From Lacinutrix venerupis (GTDB taxonomy: Bacteria > Bacteroidota > Bacteroidia > Flavobacteriales > Flavobacteriaceae), in contig NZ_RCCH01000001.1 in NCBI RefSeq assembly GCF_003663945.1, positions 62,001-126,000 of the forward strand: DNA of 64,000 bases, written 5' to 3'. Positions 7,333 through 17,647 of the stretch are shown here, piece after piece (position 1 is the first letter of the stretch; every line of letters begins with the position of its first letter). The notes below the pieces were generated by a model, which had not been told where the DNA came from, searched no databases, and worked only from the letters and a program-made list of their open reading frames with translations. The position numbers and the translations under genes are program-made.

Positions 7333-9744
7333 TTATTGACCTTCATTTTCTAATAATTGATCGAGAGCAATTAAATCTGGTACTAAAACTTGTCTTGCTT
7401 TACTTCCTTCAAAACCTCCAACAATGCCAGCAGCTTCTAATTGATCTATAATTCTACCTGCTCTATTATAACCTAATTTTAATTTACGTTGTAATAAAGA
7501 GGCTGAACCTTGTTGAGCTGTTACAATAATTTCGGCAGCATCCCTAAATAATTTATCTCTATCGTCTATATCTATATCAAGACTCGTGCCACCTTCTTCA
7601 CCAACGTATTCTGGTAGTAAATAAGCATCGGGATAAGCTTTTTGAGCACCTATAAAATCTACTATTTTTTCTACTTCTGGCGTATCTACAAAGGCACATT
7701 GTATTCTAATCATGTCGTTACCTTGTGTATATAGCATATCTCCACGACCTATAAGTTGGTCTGCTCCTCCAGCATCTAGAATGGTGCGCGAATCTATTTT
7801 ACTAGAAACTCTAAATGCTATTCTTGCTGGGAAGTTTGCTTTTATAATACCTGTAATTACATTAACCGATGGACGTTGCGTAGCAATAATTAAATGAATA
7901 CCAATAGCACGTGCAAGTTGTGCTAAACGTGCAACAGGAGTTTCAACTTCTTTTCCTGCAGTCATAATTAAATCTGCAAACTCATCAACAACTAATACTA
8001 TATATGGTAAAAACGCATGACCATCATTGGGGTTTAATTTTCGATCTTTAAATTTTTTGTTATACTCTACAATGTTTCTACATAATGCATTTTTAAGCAT
8101 TTCGTAGCGATTATCCATCTCAATACACAAAGAGTTAAGTGTATTAATAACTTTAGTATTATCTGTTATAATAGCTTCGGCTTCATCAGGAAGTTTTGCT
8201 AAATAATGTCTTTCTATTTTGTTAAATAAAGTAAGTTCTACTTTTTTAGGATCTACTAAAACAAATTTTACTTCAGCAGGATGTTTTTTGTAAAGTAAAG
8301 AAGTTAATACAGCATTTAAACCAACCGATTTTCCTTGACCTGTTGCACCGGCCATTAATAGGTGTGGCATCTTTGCTAAATCTATTACTAAAGTCTCGTT
8401 ACTAATGGTTTTACCAATAGCTATTGGTAAATGCATTTTAGTGTTTTGAAATTTTTGAGATGCAATTACAGAACGCATAGATACTATAGTGGCATTTGTA
8501 TTTGGTACCTCTATACCTATAGTTCCTTTTCCTGGAATTGGAGCAATAATTCTAATACCTAATGCTGATAGTGACAACGCAATGTCGTCTTCTAAATTTT
8601 TAATTTTTGAAATTCTTATTCCAGCTTCTGGTACAATTTCGTAAAGTGTAACTGTTGGTCCAATAGTGGCTTTAATACTTGCAATACCAATTTTATAATT
8701 ATTTAAGGTATCTACAATTTTATTTTTGTTTGCCTCAAGTTCTTCTTGGTTAATAGTTACGCCTTCGTTATCATATTTTTTTAATAAATCTAAAGGAGGA
8801 AATTGATAATTGCTTAATTCTAGAGTAGGATCAAATTGTCCAAAGTCGGCAACTAGTTTATCAGAAAGGTTGTCAATTTCAGATTTTTCTTCAACAACTT
8901 TTTCTACTTTAATTTCTATTTCTTCTTCCTCTTCTTTAGCAATTTCTATTTCAAAATTAGTTGATGGTTTTTCTTTTTCTTCAACAACTAATTCGGTAAT
9001 TTTTGAATGATTTGATATAGTTGGTTCTGTTTCTTCTTTAACATCGAAAGCTGTTTTTATAGCTTCAGCTTCTTCGGTTAAAGTATTATCAATAGGAACA
9101 CTACTTTCTTTTGAGGCGTCTTCAAATTCAGATTTTATATCTTTTTTTGCACTTTTAAATAATGCTGCAATACGTTCTGGAGTAAAACCAAATCTAATGG
9201 CTAAATAAGTTATAAGTCCAAAAATTAATAATAAAACAACACCTATTTTACCTATATAATCTTGAATAAAAATATTAAGCTCAAAACCAATTGTGCCGCT
9301 TAGAACTCCAGTTTGTGGAGCTAAAAAGCCAAGTAGTGTAGATGTCCATATAACTATAATGGTTCCCCAAAACCAATGCTTAAAAAGTTTTTCCTTTTTT
9401 AAATCTAAAAGAATATATATTCCAGATAAAAAAATTAATCCAGAAAAAATAAAGGAAGCAATACCAAATCCACGTTGTATAAATAAATCACTAATCCAAG
9501 CTCCGCTTTGGCTAGCCCAATTTTTTGTTTCAACTGCTCTAGATGGAAACTCACCTAAAACACTTTGGTCTGCTTTACCTGTAAATAAAAAAGATAAAAA
9601 AGCAATAAAAATTAAAACACCTAAAAGCACTAAAAGACTGCCAAAAATTAATTTTTGTTGACTTGTTAGCTTTAAGTTAGGCTTTTTTATGCTAAACTTT
9701 TTTTTAGTTGCTTTAGTTTTTGATTTAGATTTTGCTTTCGCCAT
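7333..9744 (-). CDS. ftsK: FtsK/SpoIIIE-family DNA translocase
   Basis: A septal DNA pump of 803 residues that moves chromosome ends out of the division plane and activates XerCD recombination at dif. The N-terminus is basic, with four TM helices (about 33-55, 92-112, 123-142 and 164-184). A short acidic linker at about 200-300 contains Glu-rich runs. The motor has Walker A GATGQGKS (466-473) and Walker B LVVDEF (583-588). The C-terminal winged-helix gamma domain (about 733-790, EIIVTAQQGSASLLQRKL, GYNRAGRIIDQLEAAG) reads KOPS sequences. The length is usual for non-proteobacterial FtsK. It is followed at 16 nt by lolA and preceded by dgkA with a 106-nt gap that may hold a promoter. Confidence 0.97.
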   Translation of the reverse strand: MAKAKSKSKTKATKKKFSIKKPNLKLTSQQKLIFGSLLVLLGVLIFIAFLSFLFTGKADQSVLGEFPSRAVETKNWASQSGAWISDLFIQRGFGIASFIFSGLIFLSGIYILLDLKKEKLFKHWFWGTIIVIWTSTLLGFLAPQTGVLSGTIGFELNIFIQDYIGKIGVVLLLIFGLITYLAIRFGFTPERIAALFKSAKKDIKSEFEDASKESSVPIDNTLTEEAEAIKTAFDVKEETEPTISNHSKITELVVEEKEKPSTNFEIEIAKEEEEEIEIKVEKVVEEKSEIDNLSDKLVADFGQFDPTLELSNYQFPPLDLLKKYDNEGVTINQEELEANKNKIVDTLNNYKIGIASIKATIGPTVTLYEIVPEAGIRISKIKNLEDDIALSLSALGIRIIAPIPGKGTIGIEVPNTNATIVSMRSVIASQKFQNTKMHLPIAIGKTISNETLVIDLAKMPHLLMAGATGQGKSVGLNAVLTSLLYKKHPAEVKFVLVDPKKVELTLFNKIERHYLAKLPDEAEAIITDNTKVINTLNSLCIEMDNRYEMLKNALCRNIVEYNKKFKDRKLNPNDGHAFLPYIVLVVDEFADLIMTAGKEVETPVARLAQLARAIGIHLIIATQRPSVNVITGIIKANFPARIAFRVSSKIDSRTILDAGGADQLIGRGDMLYTQGNDMIRIQCAFVDTPEVEKIVDFIGAQKAYPDAYLLPEYVGEEGGTSLDIDIDDRDKLFRDAAEIIVTAQQGSASLLQRKLKLGYNRAGRIIDQLEAAGIVGGFEGSKARQVLVPDLIALDQLLENEGQ

Positions 9745-9850
9745 TTTAGGATTTTAGATTGCGTAAAAATAAACAAATTCAATTTATTATTTTGATGAAT
9801 ACAATCTGTAATTAAAGATTTTATTAACGTAAATTTTATTTGCTTTTATT

Positions 9851-10222
9851 TTAAAAAATCTTTGGTAAATAAATAATACAACCTATTATTATAGCTGCGA
9901 TAGCAACAATAAAAACAGCACCTGCGGCTATGTCTTTAATTAAACCTATTTTAGGATGATGGTCTGGATGTATAAAGTTTGCTATTTCTTCAATAGCTGT
10001 ATTAACACCTTCAATTGCTAATATTAAAGCGATAACCAAAATTTGTATACACCATTCTGTGGCGGTAAGATTAAAGTAAATTCCGGCAATAGTCATTATA
10101 ACACCAATAAAAAATTGCACTTTTATACTGGCTTCTGTAGTAATTAATAGGTATGCGCCTTTAAAAGCGTAACCTAAGCTTTTAATTCTATTAACAACAA
10201 ATGAGTCTTTTTTTTTACTCAT
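9851..10222 (-). CDS. dgkA: Diacylglycerol kinase (DgkA family)
   Basis: A small integral-membrane kinase of 123 residues that phosphorylates diacylglycerol (or undecaprenol in some relatives) in the inner membrane. It has three predicted TM segments and the family signature EGVNTAIEEIANFIHPDHH, in which the two glutamates and the following Asp/His correspond to the metal/ATP-binding active site. Its start overlaps the end of tpx by 8 nt (ATGAGTAAA begins inside the tpx stop region), so the two are translationally coupled. The HPDHHPKIG stretch resembles the undecaprenol-kinase subfamily more than E. coli DgkA. The true lipid substrate is not decided by sequence. Confidence 0.93.
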   Translation of the reverse strand: MSKKKDSFVVNRIKSLGYAFKGAYLLITTEASIKVQFFIGVIMTIAGIYFNLTATEWCIQILVIALILAIEGVNTAIEEIANFIHPDHHPKIGLIKDIAAGAVFIVAIAAIIIGCIIYLPKIF

Positions 10223-10721
10223 CTAATAAGGCGTACAAAGAAGCTTTATAATTTGGTTCTTCTCCAATTTCTGGAACTTGTTCTGTATATTTTACAACAC
10301 CATTTTCGTCTAAAACAATTACACATCTAGAATGTAAACCTGCAAACGAACCAGAAGAAACTTCTAAGCCATAATTTTTTCCAAAACTTCCATCTTTAAA
10401 ATCAGATAACATTAATACATTATCTAAACCTTCGGCAGCGCAAAAACGAGCTTGTGCAAATGGTAAATCTCTAGAAATACATAATACTTTAGTATTATTC
10501 ATTTCAGCAGCTTCTTTATTAAACGATCTGGCAGATTGAGCGCAAACTCCAGTATCTACACTTGGGAAAATATTTAATAAAACCTTATGTCCTTTAAAAT
10601 CAGATAAGTTTTTTGTAGATAAATCACTTAATGTCAAAGTAAAATCAGGAGCTTTTTCTCCAATATTTGGTAAGCTTCCTAAAGTTTCAATTGGCTTTCC
10701 GCCTAATGTTATTGTTGCCAT
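10215..10721 (-). CDS. tpx: Thiol peroxidase (Tpx, atypical 2-Cys peroxiredoxin)
   Basis: A thiol peroxidase of 168 residues from the chosen start, MATITLGGKPIETLG. This equals the length of E. coli Tpx. An upstream in-frame ATG would add 20 unrelated residues and is rejected. The peroxidatic cysteine lies in NIFPSVDTGVCAQSARSF and the resolving cysteine in FAQARFCAAEGL, matching the Tpx arrangement. It reduces hydrogen and alkyl peroxides using thioredoxin, and is expected in the cytoplasm or periplasm; no signal peptide is seen here. It is first in the run tpx-dgkA and overlaps dgkA by 8 nt. A 200-base gap to the divergent fasciclin gene holds its promoter, but no convincing TAnnTTTG box was found for it. 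Confidence 0.95.
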   Translation of the reverse strand: MATITLGGKPIETLGSLPNIGEKAPDFTLTLSDLSTKNLSDFKGHKVLLNIFPSVDTGVCAQSARSFNKEAAEMNNTKVLCISRDLPFAQARFCAAEGLDNVLMLSDFKDGSFGKNYGLEVSSGSFAGLHSRCVIVLDENGVVKYTEQVPEIGEEPNYKASLYALLDE

Positions 10722-10933
10722 TTTTAATATTTTTTTGGTTTGATAAAAGTAGACATTCTTAAATAAATATATACTTAACAAAGTATTAATTTTTTTAACA
10801 AACGATTTCCTTATTTACAATATGTCAATTTAGTTAATTAATTGTTAAAGGCAATAAGTAAAAAAACCGTAGAGGAATTTTCAACGTTTATAAAGCAACT
10901 AAGAGTTTAAAAAAAACTTAAAAACTAAAAATT

Positions 10934-11554
10934 ATGAAAATCAAAAATTATTTAAAAACTGGAATATTTGCACTTTCTTTATTAATAACTGTTGGAGTAT
11001 TTGCACAAGAAAAAGTAATGAGAAAAGATGCTGTTAAGAAAATGAAGAAAGAGAAAATGATGAAAGAAAAAACCGTAATGGTTGGTGGAGCAGCAATGTA
11101 TCCTTCTAAAAACATTGTCGAAAATGCTGTAAATTCTGAAGATCATACAACATTGGTTGCGGCTGTAAAAGCTGCAGAATTGGTAGATGTGTTAGCAGGA
11201 GAAGGACCTTTTACCGTTTTTGCACCAACTAACGAAGCATTCGCAAAACTACCAGAAGGTACAGTAGACACTTTACTAAAACCAGAAAATAAAGAAGCAT
11301 TACAAACTGTTTTAACATACCACGTAGTTGAAGGAAAATGGAATACAAAAGAGGTTTTAAAAATGATTAAAAGAGGTAATGGAAAGGCCGAAATTAAAAC
11401 CGTAAGTGGAGGAACTATTACAGTTTGGTTAAAAGGAGAGGACATTTACATTTCAGATGCAAATGGAAATTCTGCAATGGTAACTATTGCTAATGTTAAT
11501 CAATCTAATGGTGTTATTCATGTAATTGATACAGTTTTATTACCTAAGTCTTAA
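10934..11554 (+). CDS. Secreted fasciclin (FAS1) domain protein
   Basis: A 206-residue exported protein. The signal peptide (about 1-24, ending VFAQ) is followed by an unusual Lys/Met-rich linker (VMRKDAVKKMKKEKMMKEK, about 28-46). A single FAS1 domain at about 58-203 has the H1 motif TVFAPTNEAFAKLPEGTVD, the YHVV motif and a C-terminal GVIHVIDTVLLP. FAS1 domains mediate adhesion or matrix interactions; in marine Flavobacteria single-domain FAS1 proteins are common with unproven roles. There is no lipobox. It is transcribed alone: a strong terminator follows at 11583. Location periplasmic or extracellular, no T9SS tail seen. Confidence 0.93.
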   Translation: MKIKNYLKTGIFALSLLITVGVFAQEKVMRKDAVKKMKKEKMMKEKTVMVGGAAMYPSKNIVENAVNSEDHTTLVAAVKAAELVDVLAGEGPFTVFAPTNEAFAKLPEGTVDTLLKPENKEALQTVLTYHVVEGKWNTKEVLKMIKRGNGKAEIKTVSGGTITVWLKGEDIYISDANGNSAMVTIANVNQSNGVIHVIDTVLLPKS

Positions 11555-11582
11555 TTTACTAGGGATTTATTAAGACGCTTAA

Positions 11583-11615
11583 AAAAGCCACTTCATTTAG
11601 AAGTGGCTTTTTTTA
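11583..11615 (+). terminator. Rho-independent terminator of the fasciclin gene
   Basis: Perfect 12-bp stem AAAAGCCACTTC / GAAGTGGCTTTT with a 5-nt loop followed by a T run, 28 nt after the stop codon. Confidence 0.9.
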
Positions 11616-11652
11616 TTTTTAATAACTTAGATTTATTAGTTTTTAAAAAACA

Positions 11653-11688
11653 ATAGTCTAAAACTATAATTAAATAGTAACAATCAAT
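11653..11688 (+). promoter_or_regulatory. Candidate OxyR operator upstream of katG
   Basis: Two consecutive 15-mers resemble the OxyR half-site ATAGnTnnnAnCTAT. The first, ATAGTCTAAAACTAT (11653-11667), matches 9 of the 10 fixed positions. The second, ATAGTAACAATCAAT (11674-11688), is weaker (missing the T after ATAGn and one T of CTAT). They are separated by 6 nt, one less than the E. coli consensus. A -7-like TAATTTTA (11700-11707) lies just downstream, so the site sits where an activator would contact RNA polymerase. The match is seen in sequence; OxyR binding is inferred. Confidence 0.5.
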
Positions 11689-11747
11689 TTTTTAAATCTT
11701 AATTTTAGGGGATATATAATTAATTTTATTCCGAATTAAAAAACTAA

Positions 11748-13988
<2,241 letters not shown>

Positions 13989-14008
13989 TTCAGGTTAACA
14001 TATAATTT

Positions 14009-14046
14009 AAAGGAATGTTTTTTACCTAAAATTCATTCCTTTTTTA
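14009..14046 (+). terminator. Terminator (possibly partial) after katG
   Basis: Hairpin AAGGAATG...CATTCCTT (8-bp stem, 16-nt loop) followed directly by TTTTTAT, 22 nt past the katG stop. The long AT loop makes it weak, so some readthrough into the ankyrin gene is plausible. Confidence 0.65.
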
Positions 14047-14097
14047 TTGTAAAAAATCATTTAAATGAACTTATTAAAGCTCTAAAAACATAAAAAA

Positions 14098-14568
14098 ATG
14101 GATAATATAGATAAAGTATTTAATAGTATTAGAAATAAAGATAACGCAACATTAAATACACTTTTAACCGAAAACCCAAAATTAGCAGAAGCTAAAGACC
14201 AACGTGGATTTACACCATTAATTTTGGCAACGTATTTTGATAACGAAGCTGCAACTAAAACTTTAATAAAACATAATGCACCAATAAACGACAAAGATGC
14301 TTCTGGTAACACTGCGTTAATAGGTGTTAGTTTTAAAGGAAATGTAGAATTTGCAAAACTTTTAATTGAAAATGGAGCTAATTTAGATGAAGTTAATAAT
14401 AATGGCACTACAGCGTTAACTTTTGCTACGCAATATGATAAAGTTGAGATTGTAAAATTATTACTTGACCATGGCGCAGATATTACTATAAAAGACAATG
14501 ACGGTAAAACTGCTTTAGATTACGCTCAAGATAAAAAGTTTACAGAAATAGTTTCTTTATTAAAATAA
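14098..14568 (+). CDS. Ankyrin-repeat protein next to katG (AnkB-like)
   Basis: A 156-residue protein built of about four ankyrin repeats (for example GFTPLILATYFDNEAATKTL, GNTALIGVSFKGNVEFAKLL, GTTALTFATQYDKVEIVKLL, GKTALDYAQDKKFTEIVSLL). No signal peptide or TM segment, so cytoplasmic. Ankyrin proteins encoded beside catalase genes are known: AnkB next to katB in Pseudomonas aeruginosa is needed for full catalase activity and is exported. Here the partner catalase KatG and this protein both appear cytoplasmic, so a chaperone or haem-protecting role for KatG is an inference from position. The 109-nt gap with a weak hairpin allows co-transcription. A bidirectional terminator follows. Confidence 0.85.
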   Translation: MDNIDKVFNSIRNKDNATLNTLLTENPKLAEAKDQRGFTPLILATYFDNEAATKTLIKHNAPINDKDASGNTALIGVSFKGNVEFAKLLIENGANLDEVNNNGTTALTFATQYDKVEIVKLLLDHGADITIKDNDGKTALDYAQDKKFTEIVSLLK

Positions 14569-14586
14569 TTAAAAAGATTGCATTAA

Positions 14587-14622
14587 AAAAAAAGACACTT
14601 TTATAGTAAAGTGTCTTTTTTT
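14587..14622. terminator. Bidirectional terminator between ankyrin gene and convergent hydrolase
   Basis: AAAGACACTTT / AAAGTGTCTTT 11-bp stem with a short loop, preceded by an A run and followed by a T run, so it can end transcription from both sides. Confidence 0.88.
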
Positions 14623-14646
14623 TTATTCGGATATTTTTTTTAATTC

Positions 14647-15642
14647 TTATTTTAAAAATTCAATTAATGGTTTTATAAAACTATCAAATTTTTCAATGTG
14701 TGGTAAATGCCCAACATTTTCAATTTCTACAAGCTTTGCATTTGGTATGGCTTTTTGTGTGGTTTTACCCAATTGGCTGTATAAACCCATTGTTTTTCTC
14801 ACCTCTTCGCTAACTAAAGGTTTTCCTAAAGCGGTACGATCTCTGGTTCCAATAATTAATAGAGTAGGAGCTGTTATGTTTTTAAACTCGTATACAACAG
14901 GTTGTGTAAAAATCATATCGTAAGTTAAGGCATTGTTCCAAGCAATAGTTTTATAGCTTGAATTTAAGGTCCAACCTGCTAATAAGTTTACCCATTGGTC
15001 GTATTCTGGTTTCCATTTATTATCGTAATAATTAACCAATTGGTATTTTTTAATGCCTTCGTAACTTTTTTTAAGCTCGTTTGCATACCACCATTCTACA
15101 GGTTTGTAAGGCACTTTTAGTTTCCAATCTTCTAAACCAATTGGGTTTTCTAAAATAAATTTATCGGTAGTTTCTGGATACATTAACGCAAACCTTGTGG
15201 CTAGCATGCCTCCCATAGAATGTCCTAAAACCGACGTTTTATTTACACCTAAAGTATCTAACAACGTTTTTGTGTTTTGTGCTAATTGCTGAAACGTGTA
15301 ATGGAAATGTTCTGGTTTACTAGATTTACCAAAACCAATTTGGTCTGGTACAATAACACGATAACCTTCTTTAGTTAATGCATCTATAGTTGTTTTCCAG
15401 TAAGCACCATTAAAGTTTTTACCATGAAATAATACAATGTTTTTACCATTGTAGTTTTCTGGTTTAACATCCATATACGCCATTTCTAAATCTTGGTTCT
15501 GTATATTTAATTGTAATGTTGACACCGCAAAAGGATATTGGTAATTAGATAATTGTATATCTAACCATTGCAATTCGTCTGTTTGTGCAACGCTTAATTG
15601 TGTTGCTATAATCACTAAAAAGAGTGTTATTATTTTTTTCAT
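14647..15642 (-). CDS. Exported alpha/beta-hydrolase fold protein
   Basis: A 331-residue hydrolase with signal peptide MKKIITLFLVIIATQLSVAQ; this ATG was chosen over an upstream one that would add 8 residues. The fold markers are the oxyanion region LFHGKNFNGAYW, the nucleophile elbow GHSMGGMLATRFAL, the acid in LLIIGTRDRTALG and the catalytic histidine in VGHLPHIEKF. The family covers esterases, haloperoxidases, epoxide hydrolases and proline iminopeptidases; substrate cannot be read from sequence. The signal peptide places it in the periplasm or outside. It is monocistronic: it shares a bidirectional terminator with the ankyrin gene and the upstream gene has its own terminator. Confidence 0.9.
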   Translation of the reverse strand: MKKIITLFLVIIATQLSVAQTDELQWLDIQLSNYQYPFAVSTLQLNIQNQDLEMAYMDVKPENYNGKNIVLFHGKNFNGAYWKTTIDALTKEGYRVIVPDQIGFGKSSKPEHFHYTFQQLAQNTKTLLDTLGVNKTSVLGHSMGGMLATRFALMYPETTDKFILENPIGLEDWKLKVPYKPVEWWYANELKKSYEGIKKYQLVNYYDNKWKPEYDQWVNLLAGWTLNSSYKTIAWNNALTYDMIFTQPVVYEFKNITAPTLLIIGTRDRTALGKPLVSEEVRKTMGLYSQLGKTTQKAIPNAKLVEIENVGHLPHIEKFDSFIKPLIEFLK

Positions 15643-15750
15643 GAATCTGTTTTTTATTATTAACAAAATTACCCAATTTAGTACATTGTTTACCTTAAAG
15701 ATTTGCTAAAGTTTGAAAGATTACTACTGCATTTTTAATTTTTTAAGTCG

Positions 15751-15785
15751 AAAAAAAAGCTACTGTAAATTTACAATAGCTTTTA
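15751..15785 (-). terminator. Terminator of the CPICMS membrane-protein gene
   Basis: Long stem AAAAGCTACTGTAAAT / TTTACAATAGCTTTT with one mismatch, which becomes a G-U pair on the minus-strand RNA, followed on the minus strand by eight Ts. Confidence 0.85.
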
Positions 15786-15796
15786 CTTTATTAATA

Positions 15797-16411
15797 TTAT
15801 TGAGGTCTGCTAGAAAATATCAACCAATTTACACAAGCTAAAATACAGGTGTTTGCAATGCCTAAATATACAATTGGCCAACTAAAACCAAACCAGTAAA
15901 TTATAGGAATCCAATAGGTGAAAATACTCCAAAACGACGACATACAAATAGGACATTGAATTATAGGTTTTCTTAAGTATTTATTCACTTTGTACTGTAT
16001 ATATTCTTTGTGAAATTGAATTCCAGTTTCCGATAAGGTTATCACAATATTAGGGTCAATACGTTTAATGCGTTCGTTTAATAAATTCATGAACGCTACA
16101 AAATCACTATCCTTTCTAGTTAAAAGTATTTCAGTATTAGAGGTTTTAAAATCTATTTCAGGTAGTTGTACACGAATTTTTTTAACTAGTGCTTCCAAAA
16201 AATCAGCTTTATAAAACACAATCTCTTTGGTAGATTTCATAACCCTTTTTTTAAATGGATATAAAATCATTTCACTATCATAATCCTTTCCGTTAGGCAT
16301 TTTTTCTGTTCCGCCTTTTGCCGAAATCCATACGCCAACCATGAATAGTGATTCTATTAAAAGGTAACCTAATGCTGCTAAAATGGTATAAAAATAAAAA
16401 CTTGCTTCCAT
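15797..16411 (-). CDS. Membrane protein with CPICMSSFW motif, unknown function
   Basis: A 204-residue protein not assigned to a named family. An N-terminal TM helix (about 8-30) is followed by a soluble domain of about 100 residues (DFLEALVKKI...FKTSNTEILLTRKDSDFVAFMNLLNERIKRI). The end has a CPICMSSFWSIF motif (about 153-164) immediately followed by two TM helices (about 160-200). The two cysteines and the surrounding motif resemble short membrane proteins found in Bacteroidota and phages, where a C-x-x-C at the membrane face may bind metal or form a disulfide. No neighbour gives a function. It has its own terminator. The minus-strand neighbour upstream (16496-16783) starts after an 84-nt gap. 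Confidence 0.7.
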   Translation of the reverse strand: MEASFYFYTILAALGYLLIESLFMVGVWISAKGGTEKMPNGKDYDSEMILYPFKKRVMKSTKEIVFYKADFLEALVKKIRVQLPEIDFKTSNTEILLTRKDSDFVAFMNLLNERIKRIDPNIVITLSETGIQFHKEYIQYKVNKYLRKPIIQCPICMSSFWSIFTYWIPIIYWFGFSWPIVYLGIANTCILACVNWLIFSSRPQ

Positions 16412-16495
16412 AATTTTAAATGTTTTAAAGATGAAAAAGAAGCCTTGTTTTAAACCAATAAAGCTTCTTTTGTAAACCTAGTAACCTGTTTGTAA

Positions 16496-16783
16496 TTAAG
16501 CTACTGTATAAATTCTTACCTCTGGATTTTCCTGTAAATACGGTTTTAAACCAGTTACCACATCGTTAGTAAATAAGGCTGTTGTTAAGTAATTTTGCGC
16601 ATCTTCTGTGGTTTTAAAACCATGTAACACTTGTACATCTTCATCTCTAATTAAAAGGTCTTTAGATGTTGCTCCTGTAACGGTTTCTAAAAATGGTGCT
16701 TTGTATTTGCTGTACACAGCTGCTGCGTTTGCTCTGTCTGCATCGTTTATTTTAAGACTGATTTCTAAATATGCTTTTGTCAT
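16496..16783 (-). CDS. Small dimeric alpha/beta-barrel-like protein (ABM-like)
   Basis: A soluble 95-residue protein (TKAYLEISLKINDADRANAAAVYSKYKAPFL...VLHGFKTTEDAQNYLTTALFTNDVVTGLKPYL). The size and alternation of strands and helices fit the ferredoxin-like dimeric alpha/beta barrel of antibiotic-biosynthesis-monooxygenase (ABM/DUF1330-type) proteins, but no catalytic signature is visible. It starts 21 nt after the stop of the SDR gene on the same strand, so the two are likely one transcript. Such small proteins often accompany oxidoreductases. Family assignment is tentative. Confidence 0.65.
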   Translation of the reverse strand: MTKAYLEISLKINDADRANAAAVYSKYKAPFLETVTGATSKDLLIRDEDVQVLHGFKTTEDAQNYLTTALFTNDVVTGLKPYLQENPEVRIYTVA

Positions 16784-16804
16784 TTTAATTTCTCTTAATT
16801 GTTA

Positions 16805-17563
16805 TTAATTTCTTCCTGCCATTACGCCTCCATCAATATCCCAAATTGCACCTGTAACCCAAGCGCTATCTTCGTATAATAAAAAGGCGATTGTTTTGGC
16901 AATGTCTTGTGATGTTCCTATGCGTCCAATAGGGTGAAAATCGTTAAAACCTTGTAAGGTTTCTTCAATTTTATCTTCTTCTATAAACGAACCATAAATT
17001 GGTGTTACTACTACTGCAGGAGATACTGCGTTTACACGAATATTACTTTCTGCCAACTCCATTGCTAAATGTTGTGTTAAGCTGTGTAAACCTGCTTTAG
17101 CCATAGAATATGCCGAAGATGGTGTGGCTTTTATAGCTTGTTTTGCCCACATAGATCCTATATTTACAATAGAACCACTACCATTGTTAGCCATTACTTT
17201 GGCTGCTTCTTGTGTGATAAAAAAAAATGCTTTGTTGAAATTATGGTAAATGTCGTAATCTGCTTCAGTATGCTCTAAAAAAGGTTTCGGACTAAAATAG
17301 CCTGCCGAATTCACCAAGTATTTTAAATTAGGTAGGTCTTTAGATACATTTGAAGCAAATGCTTTTACTTCATTCATATCAAAAAGATTTACTGCTTTGG
17401 TATTTACATTCCCAAAAGTAGCTAATTCTGTTTTTGCAGTGTCTAGATTTTTGTTAGCTCTACCAACAATAGTAACTTCAATACCTTTTTCAAGTAAAAG
17501 TTGTGCTGTGGCTTTTCCCATTCCGGTAGTTCCGCCAATAATAAGTGCTTGTGTTTTTTCCAT
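16805..17563 (-). CDS. Short-chain dehydrogenase/reductase (SDR)
   Basis: A NAD(P)-dependent oxidoreductase of 252 residues. [20 protein letters not shown] was taken as start because it opens the Rossmann fold; the longer frame adds 21 residues with no family match. The classical SDR markers are the cofactor motif GGTTGMGKA, the NSAGYF motif, the active-site Ser-Tyr-Lys in IGSMWAKQ...[10 protein letters not shown], and the C-terminal [12 protein letters not shown]. It reduces or oxidises an alcohol/ketone that cannot be named. An AraC-type regulator lies immediately upstream on the same strand with 84 nt between. The ABM-like gene follows, giving a probable regulator-controlled unit. Confidence 0.9.
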   Translation of the reverse strand: MEKTQALIIGGTTGMGKATAQLLLEKGIEVTIVGRANKNLDTAKTELATFGNVNTKAVNLFDMNEVKAFASNVSKDLPNLKYLVNSAGYFSPKPFLEHTEADYDIYHNFNKAFFFITQEAAKVMANNGSGSIVNIGSMWAKQAIKATPSSAYSMAKAGLHSLTQHLAMELAESNIRVNAVSPAVVVTPIYGSFIEEDKIEETLQGFNDFHPIGRIGTSQDIAKTIAFLLYEDSAWVTGAIWDIDGGVMAGRN

Positions 17564-17647
17564 GATATACTTTTTTTTAATTACACTGCAAAGTTCAAGA
17601 TAACTCCAGTAGTATACGATGGACAAAAACGAAAAGGAATGGTACTT

